Assembly (NCBI GenBank): GCA_031365725.1
Contig: JANLYQ010000129.1
Span: 1-31,563, forward strand
DNA from: JANLYQ01 sp031365725
Lineage (GTDB): Bacteria > Actinomycetota > Actinomycetes > JACCUZ01
Length of the DNA: 31,563 bases
Direction of reading: 5' to 3'
Of the stretch, positions 16,698 through 24,517 are shown in pieces (positions within the stretch are counted from its first letter, which is position 1; the number at the start of each line of letters is the position of its first letter). Under the pieces are notes generated by a model. The model was not told the origin of the DNA. It ran no database searches and saw nothing but the letters and a program-made list of their open reading frames with translations. Made by a program: the position numbers and the translations under genes.

Positions 16698-16790
16698 CGC
16701 AGCTAACCCCTCACTGATGGATGTATGTGTCCACCTCACGCTCATCCGGAGAGAGCTGCAAGGCCCTCCCGCATCGTGGATGGGTCTCGC

Positions 16791-16796
16791 TAGGGT
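16791..16796 (+). promoter_or_regulatory. -10 element of deoD, leaderless pattern
   Basis: TAGGGT ends seven bases before the GTG at 16804. No ribosome binding site is seen. It lies in the divergent gap between metY and deoD. Confidence 0.5.
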
Positions 16797-16803
16797 CCAG
16801 CGG

Positions 16804-17613
16804 GTGACCGACGACACGCGCACCGACCCGTACGCCCTGGCCCGCGACGCCGCTGAGAGCCTCCGCGCGCTCACCGGCGTCGAGACCCACGAGGTCGCGC
16901 TCGTGCTCGGGTCGGGCTGGGTGCCGGCCGCTGACATGCTCGGCGAGACCGTGCTCGAGGCCCCGGTGACCGACCTGCCCGGCTTCCACTCGGCCGCAGT
17001 CGCCGGCCACGCCGGCACCGTCCGATCGGTCACCGTCGGCGACCGGCGGGTGCTCGTGCTGCTGGGCCGCACCCATCTCTACGAAGGGCTCGGCGTCGCA
17101 GCCGTCGTGCACGGGGTGCGTACGGCGGTCGCCGCAGGTGCCCGCGTCGTGGTGCTCACCAACGGGTGCGGCGGGCTGCGCGAGACGTTCTCCCCCGGGC
17201 AGCCGGTGCTCATCAGCGACCACATCAACCTGACCGCCACCTCGCCGATCGTCGGGCCGAACTTCGTCGACCTCACCGACCTCTACTCCCCACGGCTGCG
17301 CCAGCTGTGCCGTGCTGCGGAGCCGTCGCTGGAGGAGGGCGTGTACGTGCAGTTCCCCGGCCCGCACTACGAGACGCCGGCCGAGATCGCCATGGTGCGC
17401 GCCATCGGCGGAGACCTCGTCGGCATGTCGACGACGCTGGAGGCGATCGCTGCCCGTGAGGCAGGCGCCGAGGTGCTCGGCATCTCACTGGTGACCAACC
17501 TCGCCGCCGGCATGACCGGGCAGCCGCTGGACCACGCCGAGGTGCTCGAGGCCGGTCGCGCCGCAGCGACCCGGATGGGCGCGCTGCTGTCCCAGGTCGT
17601 CGGTCGGCTGTGA
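16804..17613 (+). CDS. deoD: Purine-nucleoside phosphorylase (trimeric PNP/MTAP family)
   Basis: This 269-residue protein cleaves purine (deoxy)nucleosides with phosphate to base and (deoxy)ribose-1-phosphate. Motifs: phosphate loop LVLGSGW near 36, GHAGTVRSV, LLGRTHLYEG, TNGCGGL, ISDHINLT, YVQFPGPHYETPAEI, GMSTTLEAI and LVTNLAAGM, in the order of trimeric PNPs (Rv3307-like). The GTG start is supported by the -10 element. The stop overlaps the pmmB GTG (GTGA), so the product ribose-1-phosphate is made next to the mutase that would use it. Confidence 0.95.
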   Translation: MTDDTRTDPYALARDAAESLRALTGVETHEVALVLGSGWVPAADMLGETVLEAPVTDLPGFHSAAVAGHAGTVRSVTVGDRRVLVLLGRTHLYEGLGVAAVVHGVRTAVAAGARVVVLTNGCGGLRETFSPGQPVLISDHINLTATSPIVGPNFVDLTDLYSPRLRQLCRAAEPSLEEGVYVQFPGPHYETPAEIAMVRAIGGDLVGMSTTLEAIAAREAGAEVLGISLVTNLAAGMTGQPLDHAEVLEAGRAAATRMGALLSQVVGRL

Positions 17614-19325
17614 GCGGCATGCCCGCGCCCGGCCAGAGCCACGAGCACCGGACGAGCGCCGACACCGTCGATGCCGTGACGATCGCGAAGGCCTGGCTGC
17701 TCGAGGATCCCGACCCTGACACCAGGGCCGAGCTGCGCGCCGTGCTCGACAGCGGTGACACTGCGGGTCTCACCGACCGGTTCGCCGGCAGCCTCGAGTT
17801 CGGCACCGCCGGGCTGCGCGGGGAGATGGGTGCCGGACCCAACCGGATGAACCGCGTCGTCGTCAGTCGCGCAGCCGCCGGCCTGTCGTCGTACGTCGTG
17901 GCGCACGGAGGCACGACGGTGGTCATCGGCTACGACGCGCGGCACAAGTCGGAGGTGTTCGCCCGCGACACCGCGGAGGTGATGGCCGGCGCCGGGCTGC
18001 GCGCACTGATGCTGCCCCGACCGCTGCCGACCCCGGTGTTGGCGTTCGCGATCAGGCACCTCGGCGCGCATGCCGGCGTGATGGTGACCGCGTCGCACAA
18101 CCCGCCGCAGGACAACGGGTACAAGGTCTATCTCGGTGACGGGTCGCAGATCGTGCCGCCGGCGGACGCCGAGATCGCCGCCGAGATCGGGGCTGTCGGA
18201 CTGCTCTCCGGCGTCCCGCGCTCCGACCGCTGGGAGATCCTCGGCGAGCAGGTCCTCGAGGCCTACCTCGACCGGGTGGCCGGGCTCGTCGCCGCCGACT
18301 CGTCCCGCGACCTCGCCATCGTCTACACCCCGCTGCACGGTGTCGGCCGCGACGTGGTGCTGGCGGCGTTCGACCGGGCCGGCTTCGCCGCACCGACGGT
18401 CGTCGCGCGGCAGGCCGAGCCCGACGCCGACTTCCCGACGGTTGCATTCCCCAACCCCGAGGAGCCCGGCGCCATCGACCTTGCTGTTGCTGCTGCCCGC
18501 GAGCACAGCGCCGACCTCGTGCTCGCCAACGACCCGGACGCTGACCGTTGCGCGGTCGCCGTGCCGGACGGGGGCAGTGCCGACGGTTGGCGGATGCTGC
18601 ACGGCGACGAGGTCGGAGCGCTGCTCGCCGCCCACGTCGTACGCCGCGCGGAGGCGGCCGGCCCCCCCGTCACCGGCACGCTGGCCTGCTCGATCGTGTC
18701 GTCGTCGCTGCTGGGGCGCCTCGCTGAGGCGCACGGGCTGCAGCACCGCGAGACCCTCACCGGCTTCAAGTGGATCTCGCGCGTGGAGGGCTTGCTGTTC
18801 GGCTACGAGGAGGCGCTGGGCTACTGCGTCGACCCCACTGCTGTGCGCGACAAGGACGGCATCTCCGCTGCCCTGCTGGTCGCCGAGCTGGCGGCCGGCC
18901 TGAAGGCTGAGGGCCGCTCCCTCACCGACCTGCTCGACGACCTGGCCCGCGAGCACGGGCTGCACGCCACCGACCAGCTCGCGGTGCGGGTCGACGACCT
19001 CGCGTTGATCACCGACGCGATGGCGAGACTTCGGGCGACACCGCCGACCTCCCTCGGGGGCCGTGTGGTTGTCTCGGCCGAGGACCTACTGGCCGGCACC
19101 GAGGACCTGCCCCCGACCGACGGCTTGCGCTACCGCCTCGCCGGTGACGGCGCTGTTGAGGCTGCGCGCATCGTCGTACGCCCGTCGGGGACCGAGCCCA
19201 AGCTGAAGGCCTACCTCGAGGTCGTCGTCCCGGTTGCCGGCGGGGTGGGCGATGCTCGGACAACGGCAACGGCTGCCCTTGCCGCGATCTCGGCGGACCT
19301 GGCTGCCGTTCTCGACCTCGGCTGA
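17610..19325 (+). CDS. pmmB: Phospho-sugar mutase (PmmB/PGM2-like)
   Basis: This 571-residue alpha-D-phosphohexomutase family protein has EFGTAGLRGEMGAGPNRMN near 71-89, the phosphoserine loop TASHNPPQDNGYK, the metal loop NDPDADRCAVAV, the sugar-binding loop FGYEEALGY and the phosphate-binding RPSGTEPKLK. Its order follows human PGM2 and mycobacterial PmmB. PGM2-type enzymes can isomerise ribose-1- and deoxyribose-1-phosphate, and no separate deoB appears here, so it may serve as the phosphopentomutase of this nucleoside route. GTG 17610 overlaps the deoD stop; ATG 17619 is a possible alternative. Confidence 0.9.
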   Translation: MSGMPAPGQSHEHRTSADTVDAVTIAKAWLLEDPDPDTRAELRAVLDSGDTAGLTDRFAGSLEFGTAGLRGEMGAGPNRMNRVVVSRAAAGLSSYVVAHGGTTVVIGYDARHKSEVFARDTAEVMAGAGLRALMLPRPLPTPVLAFAIRHLGAHAGVMVTASHNPPQDNGYKVYLGDGSQIVPPADAEIAAEIGAVGLLSGVPRSDRWEILGEQVLEAYLDRVAGLVAADSSRDLAIVYTPLHGVGRDVVLAAFDRAGFAAPTVVARQAEPDADFPTVAFPNPEEPGAIDLAVAAAREHSADLVLANDPDADRCAVAVPDGGSADGWRMLHGDEVGALLAAHVVRRAEAAGPPVTGTLACSIVSSSLLGRLAEAHGLQHRETLTGFKWISRVEGLLFGYEEALGYCVDPTAVRDKDGISAALLVAELAAGLKAEGRSLTDLLDDLAREHGLHATDQLAVRVDDLALITDAMARLRATPPTSLGGRVVVSAEDLLAGTEDLPPTDGLRYRLAGDGAVEAARIVVRPSGTEPKLKAYLEVVVPVAGGVGDARTTATAALAAISADLAAVLDLG

Positions 19326-19340
19326 TCTAGCCCAGCTCGG

Positions 19341-19772
19341 TCACGGAGCAGGCGGGCTGCTGACCTCCTGCACCATCCACCCGGTGCCGTCCGGGTCGGT
19401 GAGGGAGAAGAACGAGTTGTAGTCACCGTGGGAAGGGTCCGGCCCCGGCACCTGCGACCCGTCCTCGAAGTGGAACACCTCGCTGGGCTCGGCCCCGCGC
19501 CCGACCAGCTCGGCGCGAGCGGCCTCGATGTCGGTGACCACCAGGTGCAGCCCCTGCAGAGACCCGGCGGAGACCTCGTTGCGCATCAGCGTGACCGAGC
19601 AGGCCGACCCGGGCGGGGTCAGCTGCACGATGCGGAAGTCCTCACCGGCACTGTGGTCCACGTCGAGCCGGAAGCCGGCGCGATCGACGTAGAACGCCTT
19701 GGCCCGGTCCACGTCCGACACGGGGACGACGATCAGCTGCAGCTTCCAGTCCATCTGCTCACTCTGCCCCAT
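19341..19772 (-). CDS. VOC (glyoxalase/bleomycin-resistance fold) protein
   Basis: This protein of up to 143 residues has the paired beta-alpha-beta modules of the VOC fold. WKLQLIVVPVSDVDRAKAFYVDRAGF starts the first half (written here as known family pattern, core VDRAKAFYV). GLHLVVTDIEAARAEL starts the second, ending SFFSLTDPDGTGWMVQE. Metal-ligand candidates include the Glu near the C-terminus. The substrate is unknown; such small proteins are not usually true glyoxalase I. ATG 19772 overlaps the end of the DinB gene by 14 bases; ATG 19754 (MDWKL) would leave a four-base gap and may be the real start. Confidence 0.8.
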   Translation of the reverse strand: MGQSEQMDWKLQLIVVPVSDVDRAKAFYVDRAGFRLDVDHSAGEDFRIVQLTPPGSACSVTLMRNEVSAGSLQGLHLVVTDIEAARAELVGRGAEPSEVFHFEDGSQVPGPDPSHGDYNSFFSLTDPDGTGWMVQEVSSPPAP

Positions 19773-20598
19773 GGGACGATTCTAGGTCGCGCTGCATCTC
19801 CGGCTCCTTCAGTGCAGCTAGATCGCGCAGCGCGAACTGGCGGTGCCACCACTCCTCGTTAAGGATCGTGAGCAGGCACTCGCGGACCGGATAGCTGCGG
19901 TGCTCCGGCCAGCCCGGCGCGTCGACAGCCACGGTGTCCGACGCGAGCGTTGTCTCGTCAAGGGTCTCGAGGTAGCGGCGGACCGCCGCCTGCCGGTCGC
20001 GCCGCAACGCGAGGGCGTCGTCGAGCGACGGCTGAGCCGACCGGTCGCGCGGCACCCCCTCGGTGTCGGGCATCTGGTCCCACGGCAACGACAGGGCAGC
20101 CCACGGGGCCGGGTCGCCCAGGATCGCCCGGTGCAGCCAGCACTCGGTCGCGAACGCGAGGTGCCGCAGCGTCTGGATGAAGGACCACTCCCCGTCGACC
20201 GACTCGTGAAGGGCGCCTGCGGGCAGCTCCCTCGCGCGAGTCACGGTCCCGGTCCAGAGCTGGTCCAGGATGTCCCAGGCCGCGCGGAACCCGGCCGGGT
20301 CGGTCGGGCGCATCTTCGCGAAGTCCGGCTCGCGGCGCTCCAGCTCCGCCTGCACCAACGGACCCACGTCCACCCCGTTGACGATGAGGCCGTCGACCTC
20401 CCCGTCGATGCGCACGTTGTCGAAGCCGACACCGCGCATGACGACGTCCTTGAACCAGGCCTCTCGGAATCGGGCGCCGGACAGGTCGACGTCGTCGAAC
20501 TCCGCATCGTTGAGCCGGACCTGGTGGAACCTGGTCCGCTGCAGGCGGACCTGCTCGAATCGGGAGTCGGCAAGGTCTTGCTGGTGAAAGTCAGCCAT
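19759..20598 (-). CDS. DinB-superfamily protein with N-terminal pentapeptide repeats
   Basis: This protein has 279 residues. Residues 5-60 are pentapeptide-like repeats (SRFEQ, TRFHQ, AEFDD, ARFRE, VGFDN), which would form a short beta-helix. The rest looks like a DinB/YfiT four-helix bundle, with GEWSFIQTLRHLAFATECWLH and the final NEEWWHRQFALRDL; the His residues in RHL, WLH and WWH are candidate metal ligands. DinB-fold proteins include thiol transferases that use mycothiol in actinobacteria, so a thiol-dependent or metal-dependent role is possible, but the activity is unknown. It is followed closely by the VOC gene on the same strand, probably as one unit. Confidence 0.85.
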   Translation of the reverse strand: MADFHQQDLADSRFEQVRLQRTRFHQVRLNDAEFDDVDLSGARFREAWFKDVVMRGVGFDNVRIDGEVDGLIVNGVDVGPLVQAELERREPDFAKMRPTDPAGFRAAWDILDQLWTGTVTRARELPAGALHESVDGEWSFIQTLRHLAFATECWLHRAILGDPAPWAALSLPWDQMPDTEGVPRDRSAQPSLDDALALRRDRQAAVRRYLETLDETTLASDTVAVDAPGWPEHRSYPVRECLLTILNEEWWHRQFALRDLAALKEPEMQRDLESSHGAE

Positions 20599-20664
20599 AT
20601 CTCGACGCTAGCGAACCCCACCGACAGTCCGGCCGGCTCCGAGAGCCTTCGCTGATGCCCGGCG

Positions 20665-20670
20665 TAGACT
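20665..20670 (+). promoter_or_regulatory. -10 element of deoC, leaderless pattern
   Basis: TAGACT ends six bases before GTG 20677; no Shine-Dalgarno sequence precedes the start. Confidence 0.55.
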
Positions 20671-20676
20671 CGCGCG

Positions 20677-21657
20677 GTGACGGCGACCGCTTCCCCACCC
20701 GTCGATCCGGACGTGACCACGCGCCACGATCTCGCCGACGTCACCCGCTCCGAGGCCTCGCTGCGACGATTCCTGCACGGGCTCGCGGGCGTCGACCAGG
20801 TCGGTGCCGACGCGCGCGCCGCCATGCTCTCGACCCGCTCGATCAAGACGAGCGCGAAGGCCTACGCCATCGACCTGGCCATCTCGATGATCGACCTCAC
20901 CACCCTCGAGGGACAGGACACTCCGGGCAAGGTGCGCGCCCTGTGCGCCAAGGCGATGCGCCCCGACCCGACCGACTCCAGCACGCCCCAGGTCGCGGCG
21001 ATCTGCGTCTACTCGGACATGGTGGCGACCGCGGCTGCCGAGCTGAAGGGCAGAGGGGTGCACCTGGCGAGTGTCGCGACGGCGTTCCCCAGCGGCCGCG
21101 CGAGCCTGCCCGTCAAGCTCACCGACACCCGGGACGCGGTGGCTGCCGGGGCCGACGAGATCGACATGGTGATCGACCGCGGTGCCTTCCTCGCCGGCAA
21201 CCTGATGCGGGTGCACGACGAGATCGTCGCGGTCAAGGCGGCCTGCGGCAGTGCGCACCTCAAGGTCATCCTCGAGACCGGCGAGCTGGCGACCTACGAC
21301 AACGTGCGCCGTGCCTCCTGGTTGGCGATGCTCGCCGGCGCGGACTTCATCAAAACCTCCACCGGGAAGATCGCACCCGCCGCAACGCTCCCCGTCACCC
21401 TGGTCATGCTCGAGGCGGTCCGCGACTTTCGGGCTGCCACCGGCCGGCAGGTCGGGGTCAAGCCGGCCGGCGGCATCCGCACCACCAAAGACGCCATCAA
21501 GTACCTCGTCCTGGTCAACGAGACCGTCGGGCCCGACTGGCTCAGCCCGGACTGGTTCCGCCTCGGGGCGTCGAGCGTCCTCAACGACCTGCTCATGCAG
21601 CGCACCAAGATGACCACCGGCCGCTACGGCGGACCCGACTACGTCACCCTCGACTGA
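20677..21657 (+). CDS. deoC: Deoxyribose-phosphate aldolase
   Basis: This 326-residue class I aldolase splits 2-deoxyribose-5-phosphate into glyceraldehyde-3-phosphate and acetaldehyde. Seen are AISMIDLTTLEG near 69-80, AICVYSDMV, VATAFPSG, EIDMVIDRGAFL, KVILETGEL, the Schiff-base lysine in DFIKTSTGK and VGVKPAGGIRT with the second catalytic lysine. It is longer than E. coli DeoC (259) because of an N-terminal extension and a longer C-terminus, as in the animal-like long DeoC group. It begins an operon with two aldehyde dehydrogenase genes that would handle acetaldehyde. Confidence 0.95.
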   Translation: MTATASPPVDPDVTTRHDLADVTRSEASLRRFLHGLAGVDQVGADARAAMLSTRSIKTSAKAYAIDLAISMIDLTTLEGQDTPGKVRALCAKAMRPDPTDSSTPQVAAICVYSDMVATAAAELKGRGVHLASVATAFPSGRASLPVKLTDTRDAVAAGADEIDMVIDRGAFLAGNLMRVHDEIVAVKAACGSAHLKVILETGELATYDNVRRASWLAMLAGADFIKTSTGKIAPAATLPVTLVMLEAVRDFRAATGRQVGVKPAGGIRTTKDAIKYLVLVNETVGPDWLSPDWFRLGASSVLNDLLMQRTKMTTGRYGGPDYVTLD

Positions 21658-21672
21658 GCGGCGAAGAGACCT

Positions 21673-23121
21673 GTGACCCAGCCCAGCAACGCCTTCGACT
21701 ACGCCCCGGCTCCCGAGTCGCGTGCGGTCGTCGCCATCAAGTCGTCCTACGGACTCTTCATCGACGGCGCCTTCGTCGACACCATCGACGGGCGCACGTT
21801 CAAGACGATCAGCCCGGCCACCGAGGAGGTTCTCGCCGAGGTCACCGAGGCCGGGGCGGCAGACATCGACCGCGCCGTTGCTGCGGCCAGGGCGGCGTAC
21901 GCCGGCAGCTGGGGCCGGATGGCCCCCCGGGAGCGCGGCAAGTACCTCTTCCGCGTCGCCCGCATCCTGCAGGAGCGCGGCCGCGAGCTCGCGGTGCTCG
22001 AGACGCTCGACAACGGCAAGCCGATCAGGGAGTCCCGCGACGTCGACATCCCGTTGGTGGCGGCCTGGTTCTTTCACTACGCGGGGTGGGCCGACAAGCT
22101 CGACCACGCCGGTCACGGACCCTCACCGCGGCCGCTCGGAGTCGCCGCGCAGGTGATCCCCTGGAACTTCCCGTTGCTGATGCTCGCGTGGAAGGTCGCA
22201 CCGGCCCTGGCGTGCGGCAACACCGTCGTGCTCAAGCCGGCCGAGACGACACCGTTGACGGCGTTGCTGTTTGCCGAGATCTGCCAGCAGGCCGACCTGC
22301 CGCCCGGAGTGGTCAACATCGTCACCGGGGCGGGCGAGACCGGTCGCGTCCTCGTGGAGCACCCCGGCGTCGACAAGGTCGCGTTCACCGGCTCGACCGA
22401 GGTCGGGAAGATGATCGCTCGCTCGACGGCGGGCACGAACAAGAAGGTCACTCTCGAGCTCGGCGGCAAGGCGGCCAACATCGTCTTCGACGACGCGCCG
22501 GTCGACCAGGCTGTCGAAGGCATCGTCAACGGCATCTTCTTCAACCAGGGCCACGTGTGCTGCGCCGGGTCGAGGTTGCTCGTGCAGGAGAACGTCTACG
22601 ACGAGGTGCTCGACTCGCTCAAGCGCCGGTTGGGCACGCTGCGGCTCGGTGACCCGATGGACAAGAACACCGACATCGGGGCCATCAACTCCGCCGAGCA
22701 GCTCGCCCGCGTCCGCGAGCTGGCGGACATCGGCGACGCAGAAGGCGCCGAACGCTGGTCGCCACCGTGCAAGCTGCCGGACAAGGGTTACTGGTTCCCG
22801 CCGACACTGTTTACCGGCGTCACCCAGGCGCACCGCATCGCGCGCGAGGAGATCTTCGGGCCCGTGCTCTCGGTGCTCACGTTCCGCACCCCGACCGAGG
22901 CGGTCGAGAAGGCCAACAACACGCCGTACGGGCTGTCGGCGGGGGTCTGGACCGACAAGGGGTCCCGCATCCTCTGGATGGCCGACCGGCTCCGCGCCGG
23001 TGTGGTGTGGGCCAACACGTTCAACCGCTTCGACCCGGCGTCGCCGTTCGGTGGCTACAAGGAGTCGGGGTTCGGCCGCGAGGGCGGCCGGCACGGACTG
23101 GAGGCCTACCTCGATGTCTGA
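21673..23121 (+). CDS. Aldehyde dehydrogenase (NAD-dependent)
   Basis: This 482-residue full-length ALDH has the cofactor site QVIPWNFPLLMLAWK (Asn of the oxyanion hole), VVLKPAETTPL (Lys for NAD ribose), FTGSTEVGK, LELGGKAANIVFDD (general-base Glu) and FNQGHVCCAGSRL (catalytic Cys). It ends with SPFGGYKESGFGREGG. It lies 15 bases after deoC, so the likely substrate is acetaldehyde released by DeoC. That is inference, as ALDH specificity is hard to read. GTG 21673 is chosen at the start of the homologous region, after GAAGAGA. The stop overlaps the next start inside a 15-bp repeat. Confidence 0.92.
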   Translation: MTQPSNAFDYAPAPESRAVVAIKSSYGLFIDGAFVDTIDGRTFKTISPATEEVLAEVTEAGAADIDRAVAAARAAYAGSWGRMAPRERGKYLFRVARILQERGRELAVLETLDNGKPIRESRDVDIPLVAAWFFHYAGWADKLDHAGHGPSPRPLGVAAQVIPWNFPLLMLAWKVAPALACGNTVVLKPAETTPLTALLFAEICQQADLPPGVVNIVTGAGETGRVLVEHPGVDKVAFTGSTEVGKMIARSTAGTNKKVTLELGGKAANIVFDDAPVDQAVEGIVNGIFFNQGHVCCAGSRLLVQENVYDEVLDSLKRRLGTLRLGDPMDKNTDIGAINSAEQLARVRELADIGDAEGAERWSPPCKLPDKGYWFPPTLFTGVTQAHRIAREEIFGPVLSVLTFRTPTEAVEKANNTPYGLSAGVWTDKGSRILWMADRLRAGVVWANTFNRFDPASPFGGYKESGFGREGGRHGLEAYLDV

Positions 23122-23173
23122 CGAAACGATGTCTGACGAAACGATGTCGGACGGAACAGTGTCTGACGAAACA
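23114..23173 (+). repeat. Four 15-bp tandem repeats carrying start and stop codons
   Basis: Copies at 23114, 23129, 23144 and 23159 resemble ATGTCTGACGAAACG. Each encodes M/V-S-D-E/G-T and begins with ATG, ATG, ATG or GTG in the frame of the shortened ALDH. Copies 1, 2 and 4 also contain TGA in the frame of the upstream ALDH, so the stop/start junction itself has been duplicated. Confidence 0.95.
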
Positions 23174-24040
23174 ACGCGGCTGGACGTCCGAAAGACCTAC
23201 AAGCTGTTCATCGGCGGGAAGTTCCCGCGGTCGGAGAGCGGCCGGTCCTACCCCGTGAGTGCTCCGGGTGGGGCGACGGCCAACGCGGCGATGGCCTCGC
23301 GCAAGGACGCGCGCGACGCGGTCGTTGCGGCCCGGGCGGCCTTCGCCGGCTGGTCCGGCGCCACGGCGTACAACCGGGGTCAGGTGCTCTATCGGGTGGC
23401 CGAGCTGATGGAAGGCCGTGGCGCCCAGTTCGTCGACGAGGTCGCTGCCGGCGAGGGTCTGGATCGCGCCGCCGCCGGGGCGGTGGTCGATGCCGCCATC
23501 GACCGCTGGGTCTGGTATGCCGGGTGGACCGACAAGGTGTCCCAGGTCGCGGGGTCGGCCAACCAGGTCGCGGGGCCGTACTTCAACTTCTCGGTGCCCG
23601 AGCCGACCGGTGTCGTGGCGGTGCTGGCTCCGCAGTCGTCGTCGCTGCTCGGTCTCGTGTCGGTGGTCGCTCCCGCTATCGCGACCGGCAGCACCGTCGT
23701 GGTGCTGGCCAGCGAGGCCGCGCCGCTGCCGGCGGTGACCTTGGCGGAGGTGCTGGCCACCTCCGACGTGCCCGGCGGGGTGGTCAACGTGCTGACCGGC
23801 CGCACCGCCGAGGTCGCGCCATGGCTCGCCTCCCACATGGACGTCAACGCGATCGATCTCGCCGGGGTCGACGCGGGACCAGCTGCCACCGACCTCGAGG
23901 TCGCGGCGGCGGACAACCTCAAGCGGGTGCTGCGTCCGACCGGAGGTGGTGCGGGCGCGGACTGGGTCCAGGTCCCGGACCTCACCCGACTCCTCGCTCA
24001 CCTGGAGATCAAGACCGTCTGGCACCCGCTCGGCGTCTGA
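23114..24040 (+). CDS. Shortened aldehyde dehydrogenase paralog lacking the catalytic domain
   Basis: This 308-residue protein aligns to the N-terminal, NAD-binding half of the preceding ALDH. KLFIGGKFPRSESGRSY, AVLAPQSSSLLGLVSVVAPAIATGSTVVVLASEAAPL and DVPGGVVNVLTG mirror the same blocks there. However the catalytic Asn (PWN) reads PQS, the NAD lysine (LKPAE) reads LASEA, and the domain with the catalytic Cys and Glu is absent. It therefore cannot be an ordinary dehydrogenase and may be a partner subunit or regulator of the adjacent enzyme. The frame is intact with an ordinary codon pattern, so it is not obviously a pseudogene. The start could be any of four codons in a 15-bp repeat. Confidence 0.8.
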   Translation: MSDETMSDETMSDGTVSDETTRLDVRKTYKLFIGGKFPRSESGRSYPVSAPGGATANAAMASRKDARDAVVAARAAFAGWSGATAYNRGQVLYRVAELMEGRGAQFVDEVAAGEGLDRAAAGAVVDAAIDRWVWYAGWTDKVSQVAGSANQVAGPYFNFSVPEPTGVVAVLAPQSSSLLGLVSVVAPAIATGSTVVVLASEAAPLPAVTLAEVLATSDVPGGVVNVLTGRTAEVAPWLASHMDVNAIDLAGVDAGPAATDLEVAAADNLKRVLRPTGGGAGADWVQVPDLTRLLAHLEIKTVWHPLGV

Positions 24041-24051
24041 CCTTCGCCAGC

Positions 24052-24080
24052 GGGGGGGCGCCCTCGCCTGCGCCCTCCCC
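24052..24080 (+). terminator. GC hairpin after the deoC operon
   Basis: GGGGGGGCGC (24052-24061) pairs with GCGCCCTCCCC (24070-24080), ten base pairs with one bulged T and an eight-base loop, starting 12 bases after the stop of the shortened ALDH. There is no T-run. Confidence 0.55.
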
Positions 24081-24082
24081 GG

Positions 24083-24250
24083 GCCGCCTACTGCGCTGCC
24101 CACATCCACGGAGGCAGGGCGCGCGCTGCCCACATCCACGGAGGCAGGGCGGGTGCTGCCCACATCCACGGAGGCAAGGCGCGCGCTGCCCACATCCACG
24201 GAGGCAAGGCGCGCGCTGCCCACATCCACGGAGGCAAGGCAGTAGGCGGC
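24083..24250. repeat. Five 30-bp direct repeats framed by a 12-bp inverted repeat
   Basis: Five head-to-tail units (24091, 24121, 24151, 24181, 24211, each 30 bases) share the core GCTGCCCACATCCACGGAGG and differ at a few positions. The array is framed by GCCGCCTACTGC (24083-24094) and its exact reverse complement (24239-24250). There are no unique spacers, so it is not CRISPR. The unit length is a multiple of three, so frames stay open on both strands, but the decapeptide repeats do not look like a known protein. Confidence 0.92.
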
Positions 24251-24517
24251 GCTGAAGCACCGGGGCCTGACACGCGTGGCCTCAGCGGAAGCACGGGCGA
24301 GTCAGCGCTCGCCGTCCGACGCGGGGCCGCCTGGCTCACTACCGGCTCACCGGCAATCGCCGGCGGGTTGGCCTCTGGAGTGGTTGCCTCCGCTGAGTGG
24401 TGAACAGCCCAAAACCTACGCGGACGGTCGCCCCGGCGTTGACCTCTGTGACGTGCCGGGCACTCAGGGCGCCGCGTTGCCGAGAATCGGCTCGAACGCA
24501 CTCACCGCAGTCCGTGG
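24251..24517. other. Intergenic sequence with nothing recognised
   Basis: Between the repeat array and the LysR stop codon I see no gene, RNA or clear hairpin. Open frames on both strands run into the repeats or the LysR gene and look spurious. Confidence 0.45.

Noticed and set aside
16698..16803. SAM riboswitch upstream of metY
   Set aside because: The 106-base gap lacks the conserved SAM riboswitch cores I know and also serves the divergent deoD promoter.
24091..24240. Possible CRISPR array
   Set aside because: The 30-bp units are directly adjacent with no unique spacers, and no cas genes are in the window.
24088..24501. Open frame on the minus strand encoding PPWMWAARAL-type decapeptide repeats
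   Set aside because: It arises because the repeat length is a multiple of three; the other frames are open too, and the upstream part has no recognisable protein.
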